From Astropecten irregularis (lineage: Eukaryota > Echinodermata > Asteroidea > Paxillosida > Astropectinidae): 64,000 nt of DNA. Made by a program: the position numbers and the translations under genes. Every line of letters starts with the position of its first letter. The stretch's first letter is position 1. The stretch covers positions 16,166,499 through 16,230,498 of the forward strand of contig OZ020250.1 of the NCBI GenBank assembly GCA_963971285.1, written 5' to 3'. Of this stretch, positions 46,770-59,553 are shown piece by piece. The notes under the pieces were generated by a model. It saw nothing but the letters and a program-made list of their open reading frames with translations, searched no databases and had not been told where the DNA came from.

Positions 46770-49731
46770 CCTGGCTACCAAATTCAGGCTCTGTTTCACT
46801 GATGGTCACTGGAGCATTCTGGACATAATGTTCAAAAGCCACATTTATTTCAATGACAACTACTGTCGTATTGAACTCTATGACAACTTCTGCATTATAC
46901 GATCATTATACAGGGTGACACACAGCATCGTTCCACCATGAAAAGACCTGAATCCTTTTTAAAAGAACACTCGAAAAATTCAGGAGTTTTTTAATAGATC
47001 CATCCATTAATCCCCTTCCCACTTGCTTCCGACCGATCACAGATTGATGTTCAAGGTGCACTCAATAATTAAGTCTGACATGGGTGCACGTGCGTAATTA
47101 AGCACGAGACTGGAGTGAGCAATGTGGCATTGGACAGGAACATGTGCTAATCGCCCACATGTACATGTATGTACAGTGGAAGAGGTATACTGAAAATTGT
47201 CAAGACTAGATCAGATCACAATTCACAATCTTACAGTATTTTTTGTCTTGTCCAAGTGCATAACTATACTTTGGTTTAGCCTCCACTCCTCTTAAAGGTT
47301 GGCACTAAGACACTGAGAGTTGTAAGAGCGGACCGCAGCCTTTTTCTCTGTGGGAATTTGCTGAAAGCCACTCGAGGCAAAGGGTTAAACTTAAGGGCAA
47401 GCTCTGAGAAGCTGTAGACCGAAATTCAGATTCTTCTTTGGGAAAACAGCCACAGGATTGAGAGAGACATTGACCAGGTAAAGAATTCAAAAGAGAAACA
47501 GGATGAGGAAAGGGAGGTACTAGAAAAAAAGAGCTTCTTGATCCACATCTAGGACTAGGAACTGAGTTCAGATCACCTTGACAAAATAAACCAAGCAAGT
47601 TTGATAGAACATTTATCAAATAAGAATATCAAACAAACCACAGTATTGTGACAAATTTCGTATGAAATGTTACAAACTGCTGTCTTCTGGTCATTGTTGC
47701 CTAGGTGATGTATTGATGTAGGCCTATCGAGAAGTATTTGAAGGACGCTTAAGAAATTGCTCTGCTCTTGATTCAAGAGAAACTGTTGAAATTCGAGAGA
47801 AGGACAAAAAGATGAAGGCATGGGGATGAATGACCTTTCCCAGGAGTAATGACCAGGTAATGACAGCACTCTGCTTGATATTTCCTCAAGGATCTTCAAA
47901 GATGACTCCCTTAAGCACCCGGATCATGAGACCATGGGGTCTGTGTCATCACCCCATGCATGAGCTAACTCCTAGACAGTGCTGGGTATTGTGGCCCTAC
48001 TGTCCAAGGATCTTGGATACTTACACCAGAGAGGGACCCGGTCTTTAGTCAAGGCAATCAGTAGCATTGGTTTACAAGCTCCCAAAGTTGCTGCTACTTA
48101 ATACAAGTTGATCTTGTTTCAAGCGCCCATGCATGTCCAGTATAAAGCATAGGCCTACAGCTAGGTAAACTTTTGCCCTAAAAGGCCACCACTGGCTATG
48201 AAGACAAGACACTGTGGTACAAGGCTGTGCCAACTGTGCCCCAATCCGCCCCAATCCGAGGCCATCCTTGTAATTGAGTAGGTGCTACCAATCAGAAAGA
48301 AATGATCACATGAAGGATAACTCATTAGGTGGTGATTGAATACCAGGACAAAGGATCACTGAACTCCAAAAAAGGCTCGTGGTATAACAGAGTGATTTCC
48401 AGAATCCCTGGGCTACAGGTGCTGCGATCCAACGGCCTTTTACTAAAGTAACAGGCTCTGACATCAAGGCTAAGCTCAGACAGAAAGTGTACCCTGAACA
48501 ACCCCAAAAGGTCTTGTCACTTGTCAATTTTTCTAATTGCATTACTCATCAGTCAAACCGTGAGGGCTTTATAAGTATAACCTCTGCCAAAAGGGTCTAT
48601 CTTGGGTGTTCAGAACCTCAATTTCTTTGCACATTTATTCAGCAAATGCTGAATGTCCTAAATGTCAAATTTTGTCTTCGCTTTTCATGCTGTATGTTTT
48701 TTTCTAGTGCCTGTCTAGTTCATGTTTCGTTCAACAGGAGGGGAGTGCCACTTTTCTGTTTAGTAAGTGCGTCAAGCTCTTGATCCTTATTTCACAAGCA
48801 GATGACAACAACCGGTAACACCAAACTAATTTGAACTGCAGTTTTTAATTTGAATCAATGTATCATCAAGATGTAAAAATAACATATGATTCTTCATTGC
48901 ATCCAACACATTTTGACGAGATGCAGTAAGAAGCTTGCCCTTCAACCTGAAATGAACCAGTAGTATTGTATACTAATACTGAACATTGCATGAAAGGACA
49001 AAGATGGGGGTTACTGTGAAAACGGGATGCACATCTGTTATTGCAAATTACAATTATGCTAAACAGATAAGCAGTTTCCCCCGTACATTCTATACATATC
49101 CTTGTTCTTTCTTCTTGTGGAAGAGATAAAAGTGCAAGTCCGTACACGGATGACAAACTCAATAACTTCTTAATAATGCATGCAGCTTGTAAAACGGAGC
49201 CCGTGGCGACTGTTTGGTGCTGCGCGGAGGGAATCCGGATGCACAAGTCAATTGGGGAACGCTTCCTTGAATAAAAAGTGGAAATCGCTACAATCTCCTT
49301 CCGGGAGGGAATCGAGGCAGGCTCTTGCGGAGGGGGCGCAGGTGTAGCAGCGACACTCCTAATGAAGATGAGCTCTCGAGATGCTTACAGTTGAAAAGGC
49401 AGGAAGAGATGCTATCAAAGGCGAAGGGATTTGATACGGGGTAAACCCCCCTCCCTCCCTTCACTGTTTGTCTCTAATGTTGGAAAGTGCCCCAACCCCT
49501 GCAAGTCTGCTATTACCGTACAACACTGCTTTTAGATATTGTGCAGAATATTTTAGGTCATGCATAAACTAGAATGCCCAATAATGTAGAACAAAAACAT
49601 GTGGCTCTTGGCATTGGACAAGCACAATTATGCACTATGTCATGGAAGGCGTTATAGGATGAGTTGATACCAGGTTTGACGGATGCTTGTCGACGAGAAA
49701 AAATTGGACAATTTTTCATTGGGGAGATAGA

Positions 49732-49941
49732 ATTATGCAAATTGGGCTTGACATTCATCAACGTAGATGAGCACTGCATGGTCGGTGCTTTTTGAGTGTG
49801 CATGAAATAATCATGCGCTGGCTCAGGTGGGATTCGAATCCCACCTGAGCCAGCGCATGCTTTTTCATGTGCATTAATAAAGAACTGAGTATGTAGTGCT
49901 CATCTACGTCGGTGAAGGGCAGGCCTAATTTGCATAAAAGA
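49732..49941. mobile_element. Fold-back with perfect 48-bp central palindrome and tRNA B-box
   Basis: 49812-49859 is a perfect palindrome of two 24-bp arms with no spacer, centred on GGGATTCGAATCCC. Outside it the arms continue imperfectly (ACGTAGATGAGCACT on one side and AGTGCTCATCTACGT on the other, then TATGCAAATT and AATTTGCATA). GATTCGAATC resembles a tRNA T-loop/B-box, so this may be a hairpinned tRNA-SINE fragment like those at 41104 and 45463. Confidence 0.85.
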
Positions 49942-50028
49942 AAAGGCTTAACGAGTCCGATAGGTGATAATCTAATAGACTAACCCAGGCCGCCAGAGGT
50001 GAAAGATCCTCACTCTCCTACAATCTAA

Positions 50029-50161
50029 GGCCGTGTCCCAATTCACTGGCTGCGGCTGCAAATTACGCAGGGACCTATGGCAGCCACTAGCCAGTGACTG
50101 CAGCCGTTTCCATAGACTTGTGTGTTATTTGCAGTCGCAGCCAGAGAATTGGGACACAGCC
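50029..50161. mobile_element. PIF/Harbinger-like MITE (133 bp, TAA target duplication)
   Basis: Left end GGCCGTGTCCCAATTC; right end GAATTGGGACACAGCC. TAA lies on both sides (50026-50028 and 50162-50164). The inverted repeats continue inward as CTGGCTGCGGCTGCAAAT against ATTTGCAGTCGCAGCCAG. Confidence 0.88.
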
Positions 50162-51273
50162 TAATTTGATTAAAAGCAGCCCATGTGCAATGATTTCTGG
50201 ATTATTGCTAAACGTGTACAAAATTACCACTGTACCATGTATATACTGTCACAAATTTAACCCACACTTTGTGACATGGTCCACCTATCATAATGCAGTC
50301 ATGTGTATTATGTGAGTGTCCATTTAGTCTTCTCCAAACCAGCCATATGAGGAACTACATCAAAGCTCTCATTTGGTACTGGGTATGTGGACCTCCCTTC
50401 CACATCAGTGAACTTCTACCAAGAGGACCTCTGTTTAGAATGACCTCCAATTATTCCAGTTTCTTTGCAATTCCCTAAACGGGCCCTAAAATGTGACCTC
50501 TTTCAAACAAAATGTATTCAATTTCCAATAGAATTCAAGGAAAACTTCAGCTTCAGGTAACGCCATCACCAACAGCAACTGCAATAACGAGGCTCTAATA
50601 GAAATAGGGGTCAGGTTGTCGGGATTGAGAGGTGAGGCCGTGCACTCACTCCACCGTGACTACGGTCGGTGTTTGTGGCAGAGAAAGAAGGTCTCCGAGG
50701 AATATGAGAGAGGTTTCATTACGGACGTTCGGTTGGATCGGTAGGAGACCCTATTCCTGACTGATCTGGATGAGAACAAGTTTGCCGACTGGGAACATCC
50801 TGCTAAAAAGATTTTTTTTTTTGAAAATCTCTACTCCATCTCTCCAAGTGTTGGGCTTGCCAAAACTCTTAACGGGTTCTGCCTTCCTCCAGCGCCGCGT
50901 TGACTTTCCTCTGCCCCCAGCAGTCTTCAATCAACGTCAATCCCCTTGTCGCCATGTCATGTTTATTTAATAACCATAGGTAGGTCAATGCCGTAATAGG
51001 TCTTATACAATGAGGTCCGTTGAATAATAAAGGCTGCTTCTAATAAAAAGGAGAAGGCAAAAACACTGCACGACTGAACTTTCAGGTACAAATTGGTTCC
51101 ATCATGTTCGCTCAAGGTACATGCATGCATCTATGTCAGTCGAAATGTTATTAACGTTCAACCGCTCTACAGCGAGTGAATTGAGTAGATACGTGATCTT
51201 CTGTGAACTAAAGCTAATGACATCAAGGGGCAATTTCACCAAATAAAGGTCGCGTGCACAGTTTGGCGAGGTG

Positions 51274-51389
51274 CTTCTCCTGAGGACGACTAGAGCACAC
51301 TAGTCGAAACGTCGAGAATCTACTCTCATCGGTCCTTTTCAGGACCACACACTTCCTAGAAGAGTATTATACATGGTGTCACCGCAAGT
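51274..51389 (+). mobile_element. Family-D module with histone-type stem-loop, copy 2
   Basis: CTTCTCCTGAGGACGACTAG, CTAGTCGAAACGTCGAGA, then GGTCCTTTTCAGGACC (51331-51346) followed by ACACAC, then ACATGGTGTCACCGCAAG. The first half shares CTAGTCGAAACGT with family C. Confidence 0.85.
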
Positions 51390-52132
51390 CTTTACTCATT
51401 CTATCTTTTGATACATGCCTACTACAGTTCTGAGAATCAAAACCAATCCCTCCTGGCATGCATAGAAGTCATTATGAAGAAGCACAAAGAAAAACCGAAG
51501 TTGGATTTGGATCCAACTGCCCAGTTTTTTTGTTTTCCTTCACAGGGAGTCCACCCAGCACTGTACATACTGATAGGTGTGGCATAAGCTGTTGTCATGA
51601 CCGTACAGGTGTCCCACCACTATATACAGGCAGCCCTAGTATTGTTAGGATCAAGGTCACAGCTACTCAAATACACCAGAGATGCTTCGTTTTCATATGG
51701 CAGGTAGAAATCAAGGGGCTAGCGACAGAGTTTATTTTGGGCAACAATTCCCAAGGAGTATACTGCAATGCCAGGGAAGTCACAGTGTAACACCTTTGGA
51801 CTGAGCTAGCTCTTAGGGTGTCGTTTGCCTTTTAAACCACTTCTTGCCCAAACTCCTCAGCTCTACCCTCCATTTCCCTCTCAGGTGATGGGCACTCTGA
51901 AGCAGCCTAGAGGGAGACATTATAAGAGGTTTGTATCAATCATTGAGGGGCTGCTGCCAGCCAAGATTACAACCCAGAACCTGGCCAAGTTTAGAATACC
52001 TGAGATGACCTCAGCTATGCATGCAGTCTGCAGAACATACCATCAAACCTGTTCAAAACTCCCGGGCACATCTACAACACAAGACTTCATTTTCAGAATT
52101 CAAATTTAGGAAACTGGTCTACGTTGACTTAC

Positions 52133-52195
52133 CAGGGTTTCTCCTTTGCGCTGACACCGGTCCTTGTCTTGGGTCCTCGGCTTCCATTCCGTGGT
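52133..52195 (-). CDS. Semaphorin-5-like sema-domain exon (21 codons)
   Basis: A 63-bp phase 0-0 exon between tttttag and gtaagt. It reads TTEWKPRTQDKDRC followed by QRKGETL. This matches the sema-domain segment with one conserved Cys and a Lys-Gly-Lys-type turn that precedes the E-C-x-N-Y-I-R motif. Joined to the next exon it gives CQRKGETLENCCNYIR, the same spacing as in vertebrate Sema5. A family-A MITE starts 75 bases upstream of the acceptor, at 52271-52493. Confidence 0.88.
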
Positions 52196-52270
52196 CTAAA
52201 AATCATTTTAAAAAGCAACAACAAGAATTATCACAAAAACATCAAATCAAATGAAGTACAGAGGTCCAGC

Positions 52271-52493
52271 GGCCAATTTCATAGAGCTGCTTCTAAAGCA
52301 CAAAACATTGCTAAGCATGACATATCTGCTTTAATAAATACAGGATTAACAACCAAATTTCCTTTTGTTGTGTATCACTTGCAATTGTTCTTTGGCTGTT
52401 GTTTGCTGACCAAGAATATCCAATCAAATTTTCAATGGTGGTTTGTTTTATTGGGAAGCCATTTTTGTGCTAAGCATCTCTATGAAATTGGCC
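52271..52493 (+). mobile_element. Family-A MITE, copy 5
   Basis: GGCCAATTTCATAGAGCTGC at the left and ATGAAATTGGCC at the right. Flanks are CCAGC and CCTGG. It is 75 bp upstream of the acceptor of the 63-bp semaphorin exon, in the gene's direction. Confidence 0.88.
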
Positions 52494-55400
52494 CCTGGTA
52501 TGAGTACGAGTACATTTCCATAACTACGAGTATGAGTATGAGTACAAAAAAGTATGAGTAGGAATACCAGTACTACAACACTTGCAGGAAGTGCATAATA
52601 GTCGGGTTAAGTGGAAGAACAGTGAGGAAAGGGGCCAGCCTGGCACCACCAGTCTCAGAAAACTTGAACCAGATAATTGTTTGCATTTTATCCAGTGTTG
52701 ACAAACAGTATGACTTGTCCTGAAGTCAGAGTGATTGAGTCGTCAATCAATGGCCCCATCAGTCTTAATGGATTGATTATAGGAGACTAGAAAGTTTGGT
52801 CTGGGAGGAGAAAGGGGTTGGAGCTGCTGATATATACATGCTTGACTTAATCAGTTCTTAATTGGTACCACAGTGGAGATTTATGATGGGGTTGGGGTTG
52901 CTGGTAATGGGTTGTACTGCATTCTCACTGCAATTTGGGTCAGGACCAACGATTAAAAACTGCTGATGTAGCCTCCACTAGCAAGAATTGTTTCACAATG
53001 CACACTGGCTATGGAGAGCCAAAAGTGGACAAATCCATTTTCTCAAATTCTGCTGGTGGATTTTCAGAATTTCAGGAGTTCGCATCATCAAATTCTTTCC
53101 AAAAATTCATTTTTCTGCTAGCAGAATTTTGGATTTTACTTCTACGACTGACATGGCACCGCAAAAGTGGACATCTTTAATGCGGTGATTCAGTGGAGGT
53201 TTCAGTGGGCTAGAAGGAACAACTATAAGCATGCCCTTTCCTGATTGACTTCCCTGGACTTGGCTCTTTTGATTGTGCTTCATAGAAGAAGAAGAAGATC
53301 ACGAATCTGCTGAAGCCGAGACCAAAATGAGGACTTAAAACATGTGAACTTCTGAACTCTGTCTGTCAGCCTGGGTATCTGAGTCTGGTTTGTCTCCGGA
53401 GGCTTTCGATCTTGAGCCGGCGAAATCCTAGCATGGCAATGGCTCCAAGACCTGTACCCTACCAATGGCCTGAGTAACTGAGTAAGAGACCGCAAAAAAT
53501 GCCCGGTTTGCCGATAACAAAAACACAAGAGGATTGTAAGTTTACACTGGAGGACAGTCCTCAGTGTATCTATGCCCCTTAGGGAAGGTAGACATAAAGT
53601 CAGGGTGACGGACTTATGGGGGATTTGTTGGCCGGAGACTTTCACGAACAACAGGGTAAGGGGGCTTTGGCAATGACAGATAAACTGCCCTGAACTTGGC
53701 TGACAAACATACCCTGCAATTAGCCATGCTGGTTGGTCTGAGGTTGGTATAGAAAATAATGATGATGTAGATGTTATACAGGCACTTGATGGTGTGTACT
53801 TGTGCCTGGAGACATTAAACCAAAGCTCTGGGCGAGAGAGGTGATGGAGAGGTCGCACTGAGAGGCAAGATAGAAAGGATTGCGGCAGCTTCAGAGTTGG
53901 AAAACAAGATAGCAGGTGATTGTGGGCCTAAGAGGCAGCATGTGATTGTGCAGTACTGTTGGCCATTCTTGGATCCTCTGTGCCTCAACTCCATCTATAC
54001 AGCCCTGGAAGGGAAAGAACAAGGAAGGTAATGGAGAGGCAGTCGCTGTGAGTTTCTCAACTGTGCATTGCCTGGATGTAACCCTTATCCCTGCCCACTA
54101 TAGGCAGGCCTGGCCAGGCCACAGTCCGCCACACACTGTCAGTTATTTGCAGTTTACCTGTCCAGCCCCAGCCATACAAAGTGAATTCATGAAAAACCAC
54201 TGCTTTGGCTATAAAGCTGATCAGACCTGGGTCTCTCCGTGGGACAAATTTTGGGAGAAGGGGCAAATCATAATTTAACAAAAATAAGCTAAAAATGTAA
54301 CGTTGTATAAACCGGAAAGGGCGTAACTTCACTGCCAAAATGGTGTCTGAACCTAACGCCTTTTATCTTGGCAACCAATCTGGTGTAAGCCTAGGTCCCC
54401 GAGACTGCTTCGAAAATAGAAGGGTTAAAATAAACCTGGCCGAAGGGGGTTTGGCTTGTTTCTAAAATGGTGTCGACAAGGAGATTTCCCAAGAATCCAC
54501 ATCTTGGGCAGACTTGGTACAGCCAATAAATGCTGACATGTTTTTGAAAGCTGAGGCCGACTTGGGACAAACTGCTTGACTGGTTGCATTTGGGCCCCGG
54601 TGACAAAAGGGGGTAGCGCAGCTGCTAATGCAACCACAGGCTGTACATGCACTTGCTGGGCTGCTCTATCATGTTTGTGTTACCTTAACATGACAGTCAA
54701 AGTCTGGGTTCCAGACAACCTCTCTGGATGTTGTGAAAGGTTCAGGCTGCTTCGTGGATGAAAACGAAGTCTTGGAAGGTTTAAATAGGAACAAATCCTT
54801 GAATCAATGCCAAACAACCGCATCTTTCACTTTTCCCGCAAACAGTATTTAAGACTTCACGGCTGTTGAATAACATCCATTACAATGGCTCCTGACTTTA
54901 ATGTTGTGACTGAGTGACAGTGTGGATATCCAATTGTACACGAAGGAAAGCTTGCACGCTGGAATATTTCCAAGAGACCTAATCGTAAGAAATCAGGTCT
55001 TTTCCACTTCTCATCTGCTTACTTCGTTTCCAAAAGTGTAAAGCCCCGGATTCGGCCAGATGGAAAAGGAAAAAACAAATATTTATCTCTCTGGTTTGTT
55101 GACAAATTCCTGCCAAGTACATTTGCCTGAGTTTGCAAAGGAATTCCGGCACAATTCCTAGTGGAAAGCAGTGGGCCCTCTACTTACGTCTTAAAACAGG
55201 CCACAAGACGATCAAGTCCAGCACTCTGCCACACAGCTGGTTTGGGTATTAGCTAACGGACCTTATCAAACAACCAGTATACCTGGAGAACAGGTGCTGA
55301 AATACTGGCAAACTGGTTTACGCAGTCGAGAGGGCACCGGGGCCCAACATATGGTAAAGTACACGGTAGGCTTGAGATTAAAGGCAATCTCTGGTCTCTA

Positions 55401-57104
55401 CACGATGCGCTGCAACTGAAGAGAGGGGAAGTTGACAAGGTTTGCAAACTGTTCCCATTAGCTCAGTAATTCGGCCAATTTACCGTGCCATTGCTTCATG
55501 CTCAGTCAAGGAAACATGATACGGACTTTAATCTCCAGGTGATGATATTACAACTATGCACCTAATTTGTTCTCAATTATTATGTATGTATTTCGGGGAT
55601 CTACAACAAATGCCTGATTTTTCTTTTCCCAACAGATTATTTCTCCCTGTTAAATTTTCTCCCGTGAATTTCACAGCAACACTCCAACATTTTCTGGGCA
55701 AGCTCAATTATTAACAAATGAGAACTTGCCAAAAAAACGTACTCAGATTTGGGGCAAAAAAGAGAGCAAATAAAACTTGTCTCTTATGCATGCTATCAAC
55801 TGCAGACCTACTACAATTAACTTAGAACACTGAAATTTACCAATTTTGTTCTAACTGCAGGTATTAAACCGCAAGGTTGTCTTAATAGGGATCTGCGCTT
55901 GAGCTATTTATAGAATATGCCCTTTATATCGAGAGCATTACCTGGATGTTCGGACAAATATCACAGCATTTACATGTAAAGCAACATGCGACTTGTTTGT
56001 TCGAACTTCTGAATGTGACGTCACGAGCGCAGAGCCCTATTTCACAACCTGAGCTTAAAGGGTGAAACACCTTCCCCGTCATATGCCACCGCAAGCTCCA
56101 CATTAGGGAAAATACTTTCGGCATTAGTCTACATGTATACATCTCGGAAGACGTGAGACCATGAGCCTATACCATCAAAATGGCATCAGCCCTTTAAAAA
56201 TGTGGCGTTTTCATTAGCAGATGTTTGGAGCATTCCTGGGAGAAATGCCAATGTGGTTACACATCTGCACAATGAGGAAAAATCATGCAACCCCTGATGG
56301 CCAGCAAGAGGCAAGTGTGCAGTCAATTAGCATGAGGTGTTTTTTTATAGATTATTGCTGTATAAATCTGTATTCTTGTTGGATTTGAAATGTTATGAAA
56401 TCTGGAAACGGTTTCTCTCAACTGCCAGACTATTATATCTAAGGAAGATGTAGGGAACTGGGACATCTTTTTATATCTGCTGTGAATTGCAGCAATGTGT
56501 GAGCTGAATGCAATACAAATGGGCCTACATTATAGGTGCGTTCCCACTAGAACGAAACAGCGCGATTCACTTTTCCATTTTTGAATCGCAAAGCTACAGC
56601 CTCACACAGAGTTCCAAGAAGAGCCTGAATAGGCGTATGAATAGCACCTCTGACTTTAATACCTGAGTCAGGAAGCGTATGAAATGCCAGGGAGACTACA
56701 GTAAAGCTCCATTCTGAAACCTAGACAAGTTGGAGGACTTCCAGAACTTCAAATTACTTAGTGACAAGGTTGAGTGGTTTAATGAATCAATCAATTTATT
56801 CATTTCCGTTTTTACACAAATGTGACACAAAGGCTTAAATATATATCAAGCAGACACGGATGAAGCTATGTCATCCAGCGAAAAAAAAATGTAACAAACA
56901 AGAAATCAAGAGATTTACGAGAGACTAGATTCTATTAAAGTCAACGTGGTTCAAGTCAACGTACTCCAGGACATTCCAGTTTAGAAGTGGAGAACGACGT
57001 GGTGTAAAAAACACAAGGAATGATGGAGGGAAATCGGATGTAAATGGAATGATAATAATGATAATATGCAGTCATAGTGCATTATCACAATGGAGTTATT
57101 CTCT

Positions 57105-57437
57105 ATGGGCTTCATTATTAATAATATTATCCTTGGTCATTGGCCTACATTTATGTTCCTGAAACCATCTCAATTCCCTGGGGAGTATACAGTCCTGGCT
57201 AAGTATAAAGCAGCACAAAGGCTCATCAAGCACAAAGCCATCTCTACCCTCACAGGTACCCATTTAATCCTGGTTGAAGAGGAGCAGCATGTGACAAAGA
57301 GTCTTGCCCAAGAACGCAAGCACCACCAACTAATGGCTGGAATCGAACCCACAATCTGAAGAACGACTACAAGATCCAAGTTGAGTATTACAAACCAGAC
57401 TATTATTGGCCACGTCACCCCACTAACGGAGCTCCTA
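57105..57437 (-). mobile_element. SINE with TTGGGCAAG / AAATGGGTACCTG body
   Basis: On the minus strand: a weak A box (GAGCTCCGTTAGTGG), a B box GGGTTCGATTCCA, then CGTTCTTGGGCAAGACTCTT, CCAGGATTAAATGGGTACCT and a short AT tail ATAATATTATTAATAATG. This order is typical of tRNA-derived SINEs in many marine invertebrates. The plus-strand reading frame over it is not a gene. Confidence 0.75.
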
Positions 57438-58682
57438 TACAGAAAAGCACACACCCGCGTATATTTTTAGCTCCAACTTTCTGATTAATTGACACTTAAT
57501 TACCTCAAGGCTTCCCACTGATTTGACTTCCCCGTACCCCTTTGAGCACGACAGCTGCTTTACATACAGGCTCGTCACCTCCAAATCACATCAGACAAGT
57601 TTGATTTCTTGCTTCCAACAAACAAACAAACAGACAAACCAATCCAGGCACTGGGTTCCAGTGCCCCATAAATCTCTCCTCACCCAGATGGTTCCTGTAA
57701 AAAAAAGAGCTCAAACAATCCTCATAAAAGGTTTTTATTGGAAGTTTTGGAACATGTCTTAGATGTCCAAATACTTCAATGAAGTCAAAAACCAGCTGTT
57801 AGGCCCAAATGGCACCCTTTTGGCTTGCAAAGGTATATACTCTTTGGGTGAGGTGGGGTGACGTTGGGGTCGTAAATGGGAGGAAAAGGGGCCAGCATCA
57901 TAAAAAGAAATCAACTCTCAAGTTCAATATGTTGGTTGTAAATTTGTGCTATTTGGCCTGGAAAAAATATTTGACAGATGGCGATCAAATATGGAGATGG
58001 TTTGGGTCATTTAGGTCTTGTATAAGGTGGCATAGGGGGAATAGAGAAGTTAATCATAGTTCATTCATTCAACAAAGGCCACCAGCACATGAACTGACCT
58101 TATTGTCCCAATGTTTCATACTTCTAAAAAAAGGTAGTCTTTCTTCAATATTTCAACTCTGAATTTTGTAAGGTAAATTACTGCTACATGTTTTTATTTA
58201 GATCTGAAGCAATGAAACAACTAAATGAATCAATACAAGTAATGTACTACAGCAAACTGCTCATCACCCAAAAAGGTGCGCAATTTTGATAGATTTGAAT
58301 ACAAGTAAACAAGAAGTGGGCGTATTTGTCCAGATTCCAGCCGGCCAGACACATTGCTGAGCGGTCATCCTACCCTGTCCCCAGACTCACTCTCCGGCTC
58401 CTATCATCACCCAGCGGTGGCTGAATTTTCTTTTGATGCACTGAAACTCGACGTGGTTTTCATTTAATATAGTGACACAGGTTTCTACTTGGTGCTCTTG
58501 ACAGTTACCACGCGCGAGGTGCGGACTCATTCAGTTGACATGCCGTATGCATTCAGCCGTGCGCATTGCTAACCGGTCATCCCTTCCCGGTCCGCCCTCG
58601 CTCCGAAGAGCCTGTCTTGCCGCAAAGGGAGGGAGGGGGAGCGTGGGGGTGTAGGTGGGAATTTTTACCGCAGAGTAAATTC

Positions 58683-58810
58683 TGGGGTGGATTTCACGAA
58701 GCCCTACGATCAATCGTAAGTCAATCTTTAGACTTCTACGTACGGCTGCAATGCATCATAAGTTCTACGATTGATAGTAAGTTACGATGAGTTTGGTGAA
58801 ATCGACCCCA
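58683..58810. mobile_element. Family-G MITE, copy 1 (about 128 bp)
   Basis: Left TGGGGTGGATTTCACGAA; right TTTGGTGAAATCGACCCCA, an imperfect inverted pair. The interior has mirrored ACGATCAATCGTAAGT and TACGATTGATAGTAAGT. Confidence 0.8.
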
Positions 58811-59268
58811 GGTTTCATTTATATTCCCAAGGATACTGACGACATCTCAACAGCATTTTGTTGAGAGGGTAGGAGGAGCCGGGGAGAGGGGGAGGTGAGA
58901 TTCAGGCTCTACGCAAATTGGAACTGATGAAACAACGCTGTGATTGGGTGGAGGGGGATTGGGTTGGAGAATGTCAGTAGCGTAAAGGACTTAATCTTCT
59001 AAAATGTCACACTTTGGCCTAGAAATGTCAGGTTGCATCAATCCTGTCTCTCTTTCCTCTGATTGAAATTCACCAACTGCAGTTTTGAGTTTCCTCAAAA
59101 GTCAGGACCATTGCAGGACCTCGATAAAACCTCGGGCCTTCCCACACAAGATTCCTGGGTGTGAAGTGATTTTAAACAAATGAGCCAGGAAAGCTTACAT
59201 AAACCAAGTTTTTGATAGTGTCAAAGAACTACAAGAAAGAGCTAACAAGAAAGTCTTTAATAATAAAA

Positions 59269-59350
59269 AAGGTTTGCGGAGACACCATGTATAAACTCTT
59301 TAATTTTAAAAATGTGTGGTTCTGAAAAGAACCGGTGAGAAGTTCGATCT
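59269..59350 (-). mobile_element. Family-D fragment with histone-type stem-loop, copy 3
   Basis: GGTTTGCGGAGACACCATGT, then the minus-strand GGTTCTTTTCAGAACC + ACACA (59318-59333). The CTAGTCGAAACGT half is missing. Confidence 0.75.
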
Positions 59351-59417
59351 CTGAAAGCCTTTGCTTTATAGTCAAGGGTCCATTTTTTTCCCAAGGAAAA
59401 TACAAAATTGATACATC

Positions 59418-59553
59418 TGGGGCTCTGCGACGTGTCGCAAGTCGATTTGCGACCCGTCCTAGCTGCGACGTGTCGCATCTATGCGGTGAGTCCATAGAGA
59501 AAGGATGCGTCTTAACTCTGTGACGCGTCGTAAGTTTTATGAAATCGACCCCT
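59418..59553. mobile_element. Possible family-G element, GCGACGTGTCGC-rich
   Basis: The right end is GTTTTATGAAATCGACCCC as in the other G copies; the left end is only TGGGG. The interior repeats TGCGACGTGTCGCA twice, with other GCGAC motifs. Confidence 0.5.

Larger units (their letters stand above)
44177..52132 (-). other. Semaphorin intron, 8.0 kb
   Basis: Contains an inverted tRNA-like SINE pair (45463-45650), a family-A MITE split by a family-D element (46386-46769), a fold-back with a perfect 48-bp palindrome (49732-49941), a Harbinger-like MITE (50029-50161) and a family-D element (51274-51389). 44200-45450, 46780-49730 and 50170-51260 contain nothing I can classify. Confidence 0.8.

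Noticed and set aside
53280..53858. The longest reading frame in the window (192 codons, minus strand)
   Set aside because: Composition is Ser/Leu/Cys rich with no recognisable motif, no splice logic with neighbours and no family match. It begins in a GAAGAAGAAGAAG tract. In AT-moderate DNA of this length one such chance frame is plausible.
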